Origin: Alphaproteobacteria bacterium
GTDB taxonomy: Bacteria; Myxococcota_A; UBA796; GCA-2862545
NCBI GenBank assembly: GCA_020632875.1
Contig: JACKET010000008.1
Coordinates: forward strand, 124,001 to 188,000
Length of the DNA: 64,000 nt
Reading direction: 5' to 3'
The notes beneath the pieces were generated by a model, which was not told where the DNA came from, did not search any database, and was given only the letters and a program-made list of their open reading frames with translations. Shown piece after piece: positions 48,547 to 59,552 of this stretch (positions within the stretch are counted from its first letter, which is position 1; every line of letters begins with the position of its first letter). A program made the position numbers and the translations under genes.

Positions 48547-49971
48547 ATGCGCGCGCTGCTCCCGCTGCTGGTCCTGCTCGCCGGGTGCTCGCCGATCACC
48601 CGGATCGGCGACAAGATCATCGGCCTCACGACGCCCGTGCTCGTCGGGGGCCTGGTGCTCGGCACCCAGGAGCCCGCCGACGACCGCCTCCGCCTCGCGC
48701 TCGAGGCCCAGGGCATCACGGACTTCACGGAGGCGCGTCTCGTCGTGGCCGATGCGCTCGAGCTCCGCGACATCGACAACGCGCTGATCCCCGACGCCAA
48801 CGTGATGATCGACACCCCCGACCGCTTCCCCCTCACCGTCGGCGACGACGGCTGGTACGGGATCGACACGGTCGAGGGCCCCCGCTACGTCCCCGGGCGC
48901 ACCTGGAAGATCGAAGCCGAGCTGCCCGACCGCGTGCTGCCCGGCACCCTCGAGGTCCCGCTGCCCCCGGCCGCCGTGCTCGACATCGACGGCGAGCACG
49001 ATCCGAAGACCGACCTCGTCGTCGATCTCTCCGGCCAGGGCTTCGATTTCGCCTTCGCCGCGGTCTACGACTACCTCGGCAACGAGCGCTGGACGAACGC
49101 GCCCTCGACCAACGAGGAGATCGTCGACTTCGTGCTCCCGAACAGCAGTCCCGTCGAGCGCGTCGTGATCCCCGGCGACGCCTTCGAAGACGAGACGCTC
49201 TACGTCGTCGGCGTGGCCGGGATGAACCGCGCCCCCGACGAGACCATCGAAGGCCTCAACGAGGCCCTCACCGCCGTGCTCGCGGGCGAGCTCGTGCTCA
49301 CGCCGGTGGTCGGTGGCAGCCAGATCGCGCTCGGCGCCCTGTACCTGGGCTTCGAGCCGCCCGAGCCCCCGCTCGACGCGCTGTTGAGCGCCGCAGGCGT
49401 GGATCTCGGCGCGGAGGCGCACGTCTACGTCGTCGACCTGCTCGGCGCGGGTGCCGGCGTGACGGGCGCCGACGCGACCGTCGATGGTGCGCCGATGGTC
49501 GAAGACGACCCGGCGGGCACGTACCTCCTCGACGGGCTCGACTACGTTCCCGGCGACGTGCCCATCGTGCGCGTCGACACGCCGCTGTCGGGGCTCGCGG
49601 CCGTGTTCGGCCCCGAGCTGCCGGGGCCCGTCGAGCCCGTGTTCCCGCCGCAGCACCCCGCAGGCACCGACCTGCTCGTGCAGCTCCCCGGCGGCCCGTG
49701 GTCGGCCGCGCTCGCCATGGTGATCGGCCCGAACGGCCCGACGTGGGCGAACCTGCCGCAGAACGGCGATACCTGGCGCTACGTCCTCGAGAACGAGGGC
49801 TCGATGACCCGGGTGACCGTGCCGGCCTCGGCGTTCCCGGCGCCCGGCGTCTATGCGCTCGGCGTCGCGGGCGTGCGCAGCGACCCGTCGTGGCTCGTCG
49901 ACGTGAACCCCGAGTTCAGCACCGGGATGGCGGGCCAGATGACCTTCTCGCCGATCACCGTCACGCCCTGA
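48547..49971 (+). CDS. lipoprotein, 474 aa, beta-rich
   Basis: A lipoprotein signal ends VLLAGC (Cys14). The mature protein is acidic and beta-rich, with about four Ig-like or jelly-roll-type stretches and internal similarity between FEDETLYVVGVAGMNRAP and FPAPGVYALGVAGVRSDP, suggesting a duplicated domain. It follows the Sel1-like gene by 8 bp, so the pair is probably co-expressed. Family not recognised. Confidence 0.75.
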   Translation: MRALLPLLVLLAGCSPITRIGDKIIGLTTPVLVGGLVLGTQEPADDRLRLALEAQGITDFTEARLVVADALELRDIDNALIPDANVMIDTPDRFPLTVGDDGWYGIDTVEGPRYVPGRTWKIEAELPDRVLPGTLEVPLPPAAVLDIDGEHDPKTDLVVDLSGQGFDFAFAAVYDYLGNERWTNAPSTNEEIVDFVLPNSSPVERVVIPGDAFEDETLYVVGVAGMNRAPDETIEGLNEALTAVLAGELVLTPVVGGSQIALGALYLGFEPPEPPLDALLSAAGVDLGAEAHVYVVDLLGAGAGVTGADATVDGAPMVEDDPAGTYLLDGLDYVPGDVPIVRVDTPLSGLAAVFGPELPGPVEPVFPPQHPAGTDLLVQLPGGPWSAALAMVIGPNGPTWANLPQNGDTWRYVLENEGSMTRVTVPASAFPAPGVYALGVAGVRSDPSWLVDVNPEFSTGMAGQMTFSPITVTP

Positions 49972-50023
49972 GCGGAACACACCGTCCGGTTGCGGGTCGC
50001 CCGCGCACCGCGCATGCTGCGCC

Positions 50024-51196
50024 ATGCCGAGAATCCCCGTGTGGGCCGCCCTCGTCGGCCTGTTCGCCACCGCCTGCGACGACACCTTCTTCCCCGTGCC
50101 GCCCGAGCCGCCTCCGGTCGACGGCGACGGGTATTGCGCGGTGCAGGCGTTCTTCGCCGCCGACTGCTTCACGTGCCACGCCGCCGACGTGGCGCTCGGC
50201 GACCTCGACCTCGAGACCGACGCGGCGGGGGCCCTCGTGGGCCAGGTCAGCGCGAGGTGGGGCGAGACGCTCGTCGTGGCCGGCGATCCCGAGGGCTCGC
50301 TGCTCTACCGGAAGCTGACCGCGACCCAGGGTGCAGCGGGCGCCGAGATGCCGCCCGCTTCGGGCGGGGTGTCCGCGGAGCGCGCGGCGCTGGTGTACGA
50401 CTGGATCGCGGCGGGCGCGACCACGGAGTGCAGCGCCCCCATCGTCGTCGAGCGCCACCACCCCGATGGCTACGATCAGCCCGTCGTGCACGGGCCCGAC
50501 GCGAAGTTCCAGACCGAGCGCTGCGTCGACTGCCACGGCCTCGACCTGCTCGGCGGCACGGCGGTCGCCTGCGTCACGTGCCACGGCGGCGGGTGGACGG
50601 CGCAGTGCAACTGGTGCCACGGCACCGACAGCACGGGGGTGCCGCCGCGCGACATCGACGGGCAGACCGATCCGACGCTCATCTCGTTCCCGCCGCATCG
50701 CACGCACATCACGGCGGGCATCGGCCCCGGCTTCGACTGCACCGAGTGCCACCTGAAGCCGATCGACGCGCTGTCCGACGGGCACGTGTTCCTCGGTGAC
50801 CCGACGCCGGGCGAGGCCGAGGTCCGGTTCTGGTGGGGCCGGTCGCCGGTCGCGATCTACGACGGCCAGTCGTGCAGCGACGTGTACTGCCACGGGAACG
50901 GCCGCGAGAACGGGTCGATCGCGAAGTCCGACGGCCCGCGTGACTGCGACTCCTGCCACCAGGGTCCCGGGGGCTTCTCGCAGCTCCTGTCGCCGCCGCA
51001 CAACGCCCACGCGAGCGAGACGTGCGCGGAGTGCCACGGCGACACCGTGGATGCCGCGGGTGCCATCGTGACGCCCGCGAAGCACGTCGACGGGGTCGTG
51101 CAGGTCGCGCTGCCGGTCGAGATCACGCGCACCGGCGACACGTGCGACGGCACGTGCCACCTCCAGCCCCACACGGGCGCGGTCTGGAATCCCTGA
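50024..51196 (+). CDS. multihaem c-type cytochrome lipoprotein, Geobacter-type CxxxxCH/CxxCH
   Basis: A lipoprotein-like signal ends LFATAC. Nine haem-binding motifs are visible: CFTCH 48, CVDCH 167, CVTCH 183, CNWCH 195, CTECH 239, CSDVYCH 284 (CX4CH), CDSCH 308, CAECH 334 and CDGTCH 374 (CX3CH). The mix of CX2CH with longer motifs is typical of Geobacter-like outer-membrane cytochromes. Residues 75-135 resemble a cytochrome-associated YDWIAAGA domain of DUF1549/PSCyt1 type. Expected role: electron transfer at the periplasm or cell surface. Confidence 0.92.
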   Translation: MPRIPVWAALVGLFATACDDTFFPVPPEPPPVDGDGYCAVQAFFAADCFTCHAADVALGDLDLETDAAGALVGQVSARWGETLVVAGDPEGSLLYRKLTATQGAAGAEMPPASGGVSAERAALVYDWIAAGATTECSAPIVVERHHPDGYDQPVVHGPDAKFQTERCVDCHGLDLLGGTAVACVTCHGGGWTAQCNWCHGTDSTGVPPRDIDGQTDPTLISFPPHRTHITAGIGPGFDCTECHLKPIDALSDGHVFLGDPTPGEAEVRFWWGRSPVAIYDGQSCSDVYCHGNGRENGSIAKSDGPRDCDSCHQGPGGFSQLLSPPHNAHASETCAECHGDTVDAAGAIVTPAKHVDGVVQVALPVEITRTGDTCDGTCHLQPHTGAVWNP

Positions 51197-52122
51197 GGCG
51201 CGACGCTCCGAGGCGTCGATGGGGCCTGCTCCTCCTCCTGATCGCCCTGGGCTCGGCCGGATCGTGGGCGCTCCTCGACACCGAAGACGGGCAGAGCGCT
51301 GCCAGCAGGAGCTCCGCCACCCGCCACGTGTCCCCTCGCCACAGGCCTCCCCCTGTCGCCCCCACGCACGCGAGCACGACTCCGCTCCCGGTCCCGCCGG
51401 GAGTGGCACTCCTCCCCGCCGACTTCGGCTGGGTCGAGTGCGAGGAGCGGCTTCGACAGCTGTGGCCGGACGGGAGGATCCTCCCCGTCGAGAACCTCGG
51501 CGCGGACGGGTGGAGCCCCGCCAGCGTGGAGCAGCGCGTGAACCTCAACGGCACCGGAGGCGCGCTCGCGATCGGCGCCCCCTCCGGCACCACCGCGATG
51601 CGCGTCGCGCGAGGAGGCGAGCACGCGAAGGTCGTGTTCCCCGAGGTCACCGCCCGGGCCGGCGTGCCGTGCACGGAAGTCGTCCCCGAGACCGGAGAGG
51701 TGAGCGTCGCGCTCGGTGGCGCGGGCGTGACCGCGGACGACCACGTGTCGGTGCACGGGTGCGGCCTCTCCGAGTGGGCCCGCGGGCTCCCTTCCACCGT
51801 CGCCGTTCCCGAAGCCCGCTTGCCCTGTCCGCTCACGCTCATCCTCGAGCGGCCGTGGGAGCGGCGGCGCGTACGGGTCGAGGTCAGCGGGCCGGGGCGG
51901 TTGGACATCGACTTCGCCGACGCCTTCGAAGTGGACGACGAGGCCTCGCTACGTGCGGAGATCCTCGAGTCCTTCCAGGCGCTGTGCGGCGAGTACGCAG
52001 CGTCGGACCGTTCGTTCGAAGACCTCCGCGTGATGCTCCTCCCGACTCCGGAGCGGCTCGCGCTCCTCGACCGGTTGCTCGCGGACGATTCCGCCTGCCG
52101 GAACGACCCGACCGCACCCTGA
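51193..52122 (+). CDS. membrane-anchored exported protein, 309 aa, probable CTG start
   Basis: The frame encodes RRDAPRRRWGLLLLLIALGSAGSW directly after CTG 51193, a basic n-region plus membrane helix. CTG overlaps the cytochrome stop as CTGA. GTG 51154 is the alternative and would add 13 residues before the basic region, inside the cytochrome gene. The mature part is a Ser/Pro linker and an acidic domain with five Cys (VECEERL; VPCTEVV; VHGCGL; ARLPCPL; ALCGEY). No family recognised. It may assist the cytochrome, to which it is coupled. Confidence 0.65.
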   Translation: MRRDAPRRRWGLLLLLIALGSAGSWALLDTEDGQSAASRSSATRHVSPRHRPPPVAPTHASTTPLPVPPGVALLPADFGWVECEERLRQLWPDGRILPVENLGADGWSPASVEQRVNLNGTGGALAIGAPSGTTAMRVARGGEHAKVVFPEVTARAGVPCTEVVPETGEVSVALGGAGVTADDHVSVHGCGLSEWARGLPSTVAVPEARLPCPLTLILERPWERRRVRVEVSGPGRLDIDFADAFEVDDEASLRAEILESFQALCGEYAASDRSFEDLRVMLLPTPERLALLDRLLADDSACRNDPTAP

Positions 52123-52155
52123 GGTCCGCGTCGCGACATCCGCGACGCTTCAGGG
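52117..52155. terminator. hairpin terminator spanning two convergent stops
   Basis: CCCTGA (52117-52122) pairs with TCAGGG (52150-52155), and inside it GCGTCGCG (52128-52135) pairs perfectly with CGCGACGC (52141-52148), with a 5-nt loop and a small asymmetric internal loop. The outer arms contain the TGA stops of both genes. The structure can form on either strand and probably terminates both transcripts. Confidence 0.65.
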
Positions 52156-53081
52156 CGTGAGCAGGACCTTCACCGCGTGCGCGGCGTGCTCGAGGGCCTC
52201 GACACCCCGCGCCAGCGGGTACCGGGCGCTCACGAGCGGCGTGGGGTCGACGAGCCCGCGCTCGAGCAGGCGGAGCGCCGGGGCGAACGGCCCGCAGCGG
52301 CTGCCGACGACCGTGATCTCGTCGAGCACCCACGGAATCGGTGTCACGGCCTCGGGCGCGTGCACCGTGGTCTTCATCACGAGCGTCCCGCGCGGACGGA
52401 CGAGCCGCGTCGCCGTCGCGAGCCCCGCCGCGGACCCCGTGCAGTCCACGACGAGGTCGGCCCCCGCCGCCTGATCGGCATCCTCCGCCGCGAGCCGGGC
52501 GATTCCCTTCGGGAGCAGGTCGAGCCGCGCCGGGTTCCGCGACACCGCCGCGACCTCGGCGCCCGTCAGCGCCAGCACCCGCGCGACGAGCTGCCCGAGC
52601 CGGCCCACCCCGAGCACCACGGCCCGCGTGCCCGGCCGGACGTGCACCTGCTCGAGGATCTCGAGGGCCGCGGCCAGCGGCTCGACGAACACGGCCGCCT
52701 CGTCGGACACCCCGTCCGGCACGACGTGCAGGTTGGCCGCGGGCAGGGTGAAGCGCTCCGCGAAGGCCCCGTCTCGGCCGTCGATCCCGAGCACCGTGCG
52801 GTGCGGACAGTGCGTCGGACGCCCCGCGAGACACGTCGGGCACACGCCACACGCGCAGTTGATGTCCCCGACCACCCGCGCCCCGACCAGCGCCGGATCC
52901 GCGGCCTCGACGACCCGCCCGACCCACTCGTGGCCCAGCACGCCGCGAAAGCCCATGTAGCCCTTGCAGAGCTCGAGGTCGGTCGCGCACACCCCGCCGA
53001 CCGACAGGGCGATCACGGCCTCGCCCGGCCGCTCGACCGCCACGTGCCGCGCGTCGACCCGCGGGCCGTCCGCCTCGAGCT

Positions 53082-53094
<13 letters not shown>
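52150..53094 (-). CDS. zinc-dependent alcohol dehydrogenase family protein, probable CTG start
   Basis: This MDR-family enzyme has catalytic zinc ligands in GGVCATDLEL and GVLGHEWVG, the structural-zinc Cys loop CACGVCPTCLAGRPTHC, and a Rossmann motif VLGVGRLGQL. It oxidises or reduces an unidentified alcohol or polyol with NAD(P). The family start resembles MHALKLEADGP; here that would be CTG 53094, with GGAGG 5 nt upstream and a 13-bp overlap with the upstream gene. CTG 53085 (CTGA overlap) or ATG 53160 (79-bp overlap) are alternatives. Confidence 0.85.
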
Positions 53095-56552
<3,458 letters not shown>

Positions 56553-56558
56553 CTCCGC

Positions 56559-56564
56559 ATGGTA
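56559..56564 (-). promoter_or_regulatory. -10-like hexamer of a probable leaderless gene
   Basis: On the minus strand TACCAT, preceded by GG, ends 6 nt before GTG 56552. There is no usable ribosome site. Confidence 0.35.
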
Positions 56565-56586
56565 CCCGTCGGCCCTCCGGACACGC

Positions 56587-56592
56587 TATACG
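56587..56592 (+). promoter_or_regulatory. -10-like hexamer of a probable leaderless kinase gene
   Basis: TATACG, preceded by GC, lies 5 nt before GTG 56598. The 45-bp divergent gap holds this element and the opposite-strand TACCAT. Confidence 0.35.
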
Positions 56593-56597
56593 GGCGC

Positions 56598-58997
56598 GTG
56601 ACCCACGACGATCCCGAAGCGCCGGATCCCGACGACCCCTTCTCCACGGGCCGTCCGCGCCTGCCCGAGCGCTACCGGTACGTGGGGCTCATCGGCATGG
56701 GCGGGATGGGCGAGGTGCACCGCGTGCGCGACACGGTGCTCGAGCGCACGGTCGCGATGAAGATCCTGCGCGACGAGCTCGCCGGCTACGCGGCCATCGC
56801 GATCCGCTTCGAGGACGAGGCCATCGCGACCGCCCAGCTCGAGCACCCCGGCATCGTGCCCGTCTACGACTTCGGCGCGCTCCCCGACGGGCGGCGGTTC
56901 TTCACGATGCAGGAGATCAAGGGCGACACGCTCACCGCCCTCGCCTTCCCCGTCCACGTGAAGACGAACCGCCAGCGCCGGTGGGAGCGGTCGGAGGCCG
57001 GGTGGACGCTCACCCGCCTGCTCGACGCGTTCCGCCAGTGCTGCCAGGCCGTCGCGCACGCCCACGCCCGCGGGGTGCTGCACCGCGACCTGAAGCCCGA
57101 CAACCTCATGATCGGCAGCCTCGGCGAGGTGCTCGTCGTGGACTGGGGTCTCGCGAAGGTCGGCGCGGGGCCCGAGACGCCCCTCGAGAACGTGACGCTG
57201 CGCCGCACGTCGAACGACAGCATGCGCACCAAGGTGGGCACGATCGCGGGAACGCCCGCCTACATGGCGCCGGAGCAGGCCTTCGGGAAGGTCGACGAGC
57301 TCGCGCCGCCCTCCGACGTGTACGCGCTGGGCTCGATCCTCTACTTCCTCCTCGCCGGCCAGCCGCCGTACGAAGGCGACGCGAAGACGGCGCTGCGCGC
57401 CGTGCGCAAGGGCCCGCCCACGCCGCTGATCCCGCTCGCACCGGTCTCCGAGGAGCTGATCCTCATCTGCCGCAAGGCCATGGCCCGTGAGCCCGGCGAC
57501 CGCTACCCCGACGCCGGGGCGCTCGCCGACGCGCTCATCGCCTACGAAGACGGCGCCGAGCGGCGGAAGAAGGCCCTGGCGCTCGTGAGCGAGGCCCAGG
57601 ACGAGCTGCCCCTGCTCTGGCAGCTCCGCGAGCGCGGGCGCCTCGAAGCGCAGCGGGCCCGGCAGCTCGGCGCCGAGGCGAAGAGCTGGCAGCCCATCGC
57701 CGAGAAACAGGCCCTGTGGACGGCCGAGGATCGCGCCGAGGCCCTGCAGACCGATGCCGAGCTCACCGAGCTGCGCACGGTGCAGCTGCTGCGCGGCGCC
57801 CTGACGCACGAGCCCGAGATGCCCGAGGCGCACGCCGTGCTCGCCGACCTCTACCGCCAGCGCCACGAGGATGCCGAGCGCGTCGGGAACGCCTCTGCGG
57901 CGCGCCGCTACGCCCTGCTGCTCGCGGAGCACGACCGCACCGGCATCCACGCGTCCTACCTGCGGGGCGACGGCGATCTGACGCTCCACACCGAGGTCCC
58001 CGCCGAGGTGACGTGCTTCCGGTTCGTCGAGGAGGGCCGCCGGCTGGTGCCCGTGCTCGACCGCGAGCTCGGCGAGACCCCGCTGGTCCGCGTCCCGCTG
58101 GAACGGGGCAGCTACCTGCTGCGCATCGAGGCTCCCGGGCGCCACCCGGTCGACTACCCCGTGCGCATCGACCGCCTCACGCACTGGGATGGGGTTCCGC
58201 CCGGCAGCGACGGGGCGCACGCGGTCCGCCTGCCGCGGGCGGGCGACATCGGCGAGGGCGAGATCTACGTCCCCGCCGGGTGGACCTGGACCGGCGGCGA
58301 CACGCTGAACCCGCTGTCGGGCCCGCTCGAGCACAAATGGATCGACGGCTTCGTCATCGCGCGCGATCCGGTGACGAACCGCGAATACCTGGCGTTCCTC
58401 AACGACCTCGTCGCCACGGGCCGCGCGCGCGACGCGAAGCGCTGGGTGCCCCGCCATCGCGGCGAGTCCGGCGCCCCGATCTACGGGCGCGACGCCGAGG
58501 GCGCGTTCTGCCTGGTCCCCGACTCCGACGGCGACGTGTGGGAGCTCGACTGGCCCGTGCTGCTCGTGTCCTTCGACGCGGCCCAGGCGTACGCCGCGTG
58601 GCGCGCCGAGCAGACGGGGCTTCCGTGGCGCCTCCCCTGGGAGGACGAGTGGGAGAAGGCCGCGCGCGGCGTCGACCGGCGCCGGCTGCCGTGGGGCGAC
58701 TACGCCGAGCCGACGTGGGCCGCCGTGCGCGACGGGCGCGAGGGGCGGCCGCTGCCCTCGTCGGTGGACGCGCACCCCGTCGACTGCAGCCCGTACGGCG
58801 TGCGGGGCATGGCGGGCAACGTGGCGGACTGGTGCCTCGACGAGCGCCAGCCCGGGATCCGGGCCTACCGCGGCGGGGCGTGGTCGTTCCCGGTGGGGTT
58901 CTGCAGCGCGTCCATGCGACGCGCGATGGCTGGTGCCAGCCGCGGCGAGACCGTCGGTGTACGCATCGCCCGTACACTTCCTCCACGCGGCGATTGA
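56598..58997 (+). CDS. Ser/Thr protein kinase fused to a formylglycine-enzyme-like (SUMF1) domain, 799 aa
   Basis: Residues 25-320 form a Hanks-type kinase: GMGGMGEV loop, Lys55 in VAMKIL, HRDLKPDN (162-169), DWG instead of DFG (182-184) and APEQ. A helical linker follows. Residues about 555-795 carry the SUMF1/FGE-sulfatase fold (YVPAGWTWTGG; RDPVTNREYLAFLNDL; LPWEDEWEKAARG; YGVRGMAGNVADWC; YRGGAWSF). No membrane helix is seen, so it is cytoplasmic. Such fusions often use the SUMF1 fold as a sensor rather than an enzyme. GTG start without a ribosome site. Confidence 0.9.
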   Translation: MTHDDPEAPDPDDPFSTGRPRLPERYRYVGLIGMGGMGEVHRVRDTVLERTVAMKILRDELAGYAAIAIRFEDEAIATAQLEHPGIVPVYDFGALPDGRRFFTMQEIKGDTLTALAFPVHVKTNRQRRWERSEAGWTLTRLLDAFRQCCQAVAHAHARGVLHRDLKPDNLMIGSLGEVLVVDWGLAKVGAGPETPLENVTLRRTSNDSMRTKVGTIAGTPAYMAPEQAFGKVDELAPPSDVYALGSILYFLLAGQPPYEGDAKTALRAVRKGPPTPLIPLAPVSEELILICRKAMAREPGDRYPDAGALADALIAYEDGAERRKKALALVSEAQDELPLLWQLRERGRLEAQRARQLGAEAKSWQPIAEKQALWTAEDRAEALQTDAELTELRTVQLLRGALTHEPEMPEAHAVLADLYRQRHEDAERVGNASAARRYALLLAEHDRTGIHASYLRGDGDLTLHTEVPAEVTCFRFVEEGRRLVPVLDRELGETPLVRVPLERGSYLLRIEAPGRHPVDYPVRIDRLTHWDGVPPGSDGAHAVRLPRAGDIGEGEIYVPAGWTWTGGDTLNPLSGPLEHKWIDGFVIARDPVTNREYLAFLNDLVATGRARDAKRWVPRHRGESGAPIYGRDAEGAFCLVPDSDGDVWELDWPVLLVSFDAAQAYAAWRAEQTGLPWRLPWEDEWEKAARGVDRRRLPWGDYAEPTWAAVRDGREGRPLPSSVDAHPVDCSPYGVRGMAGNVADWCLDERQPGIRAYRGGAWSFPVGFCSASMRRAMAGASRGETVGVRIARTLPPRGD

Positions 58998-59047
58998 CGG
59001 TGCCCGTCGTGCGAGCGACGTTGTAGGTGGGCACGATGGAGAGCGCG

Positions 59048-59548
59048 ATGTTCAGGCTGTTCACGATTCCGGTCGCGATCGCGGCGCTGGTGGCCTGTTC
59101 CGGCGACGGCGGCCTCATCGGCGATGACGTGGGCGCTCTCCACGACGACGAGCACTTCGAGCTCGACCCCACCGCTCCCACCCCGGGCACCGAAGCCGAC
59201 GAGCTCGTGATCCAGGACGACGTGGCAGCGGGCTACCAGGGCAACTTCGCGGGCGCCTGCCTGCCCGACGACGCCGTCGTCCCCGACCCGCCGATGGTCG
59301 CCGTGGGCGCCGTCGGAGAGATCGAGGTGCTCCACCAGGGCGTCGAGACCGGCGTGGATCCGATGTGGTACATCCACGGCACCCTCGACGAAGACACCCG
59401 CACGATCTCGATCGTCTACGAAGAGACGAACCCCGATCCGTCGAGCGAGACGTGCCTGTGGTCGATGCTCTACCTGATCAAGGGCGTCCCGCCGGGCGAG
59501 TGGACGGTCGAGGCCCGCGGCGACACCTCGACCACCACGGTCTTCTGA
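59048..59548 (+). CDS. small lipoprotein, 166 aa
   Basis: ATG 59048, with GGAGA 6 nt upstream, gives a lipoprotein signal (VAIAALVAC). The mature protein is acidic at first and ends in a beta-rich domain with two Cys (FAGACLPDD; SETCLWSML) that could form a disulfide. In-frame starts at 59027 and 59036 would lengthen the n-region without a better ribosome site. It follows the kinase by 50 bp. Function unknown. Confidence 0.75.
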   Translation: MFRLFTIPVAIAALVACSGDGGLIGDDVGALHDDEHFELDPTAPTPGTEADELVIQDDVAAGYQGNFAGACLPDDAVVPDPPMVAVGAVGEIEVLHQGVETGVDPMWYIHGTLDEDTRTISIVYEETNPDPSSETCLWSMLYLIKGVPPGEWTVEARGDTSTTTVF

Positions 59549-59552
59549 GCCC

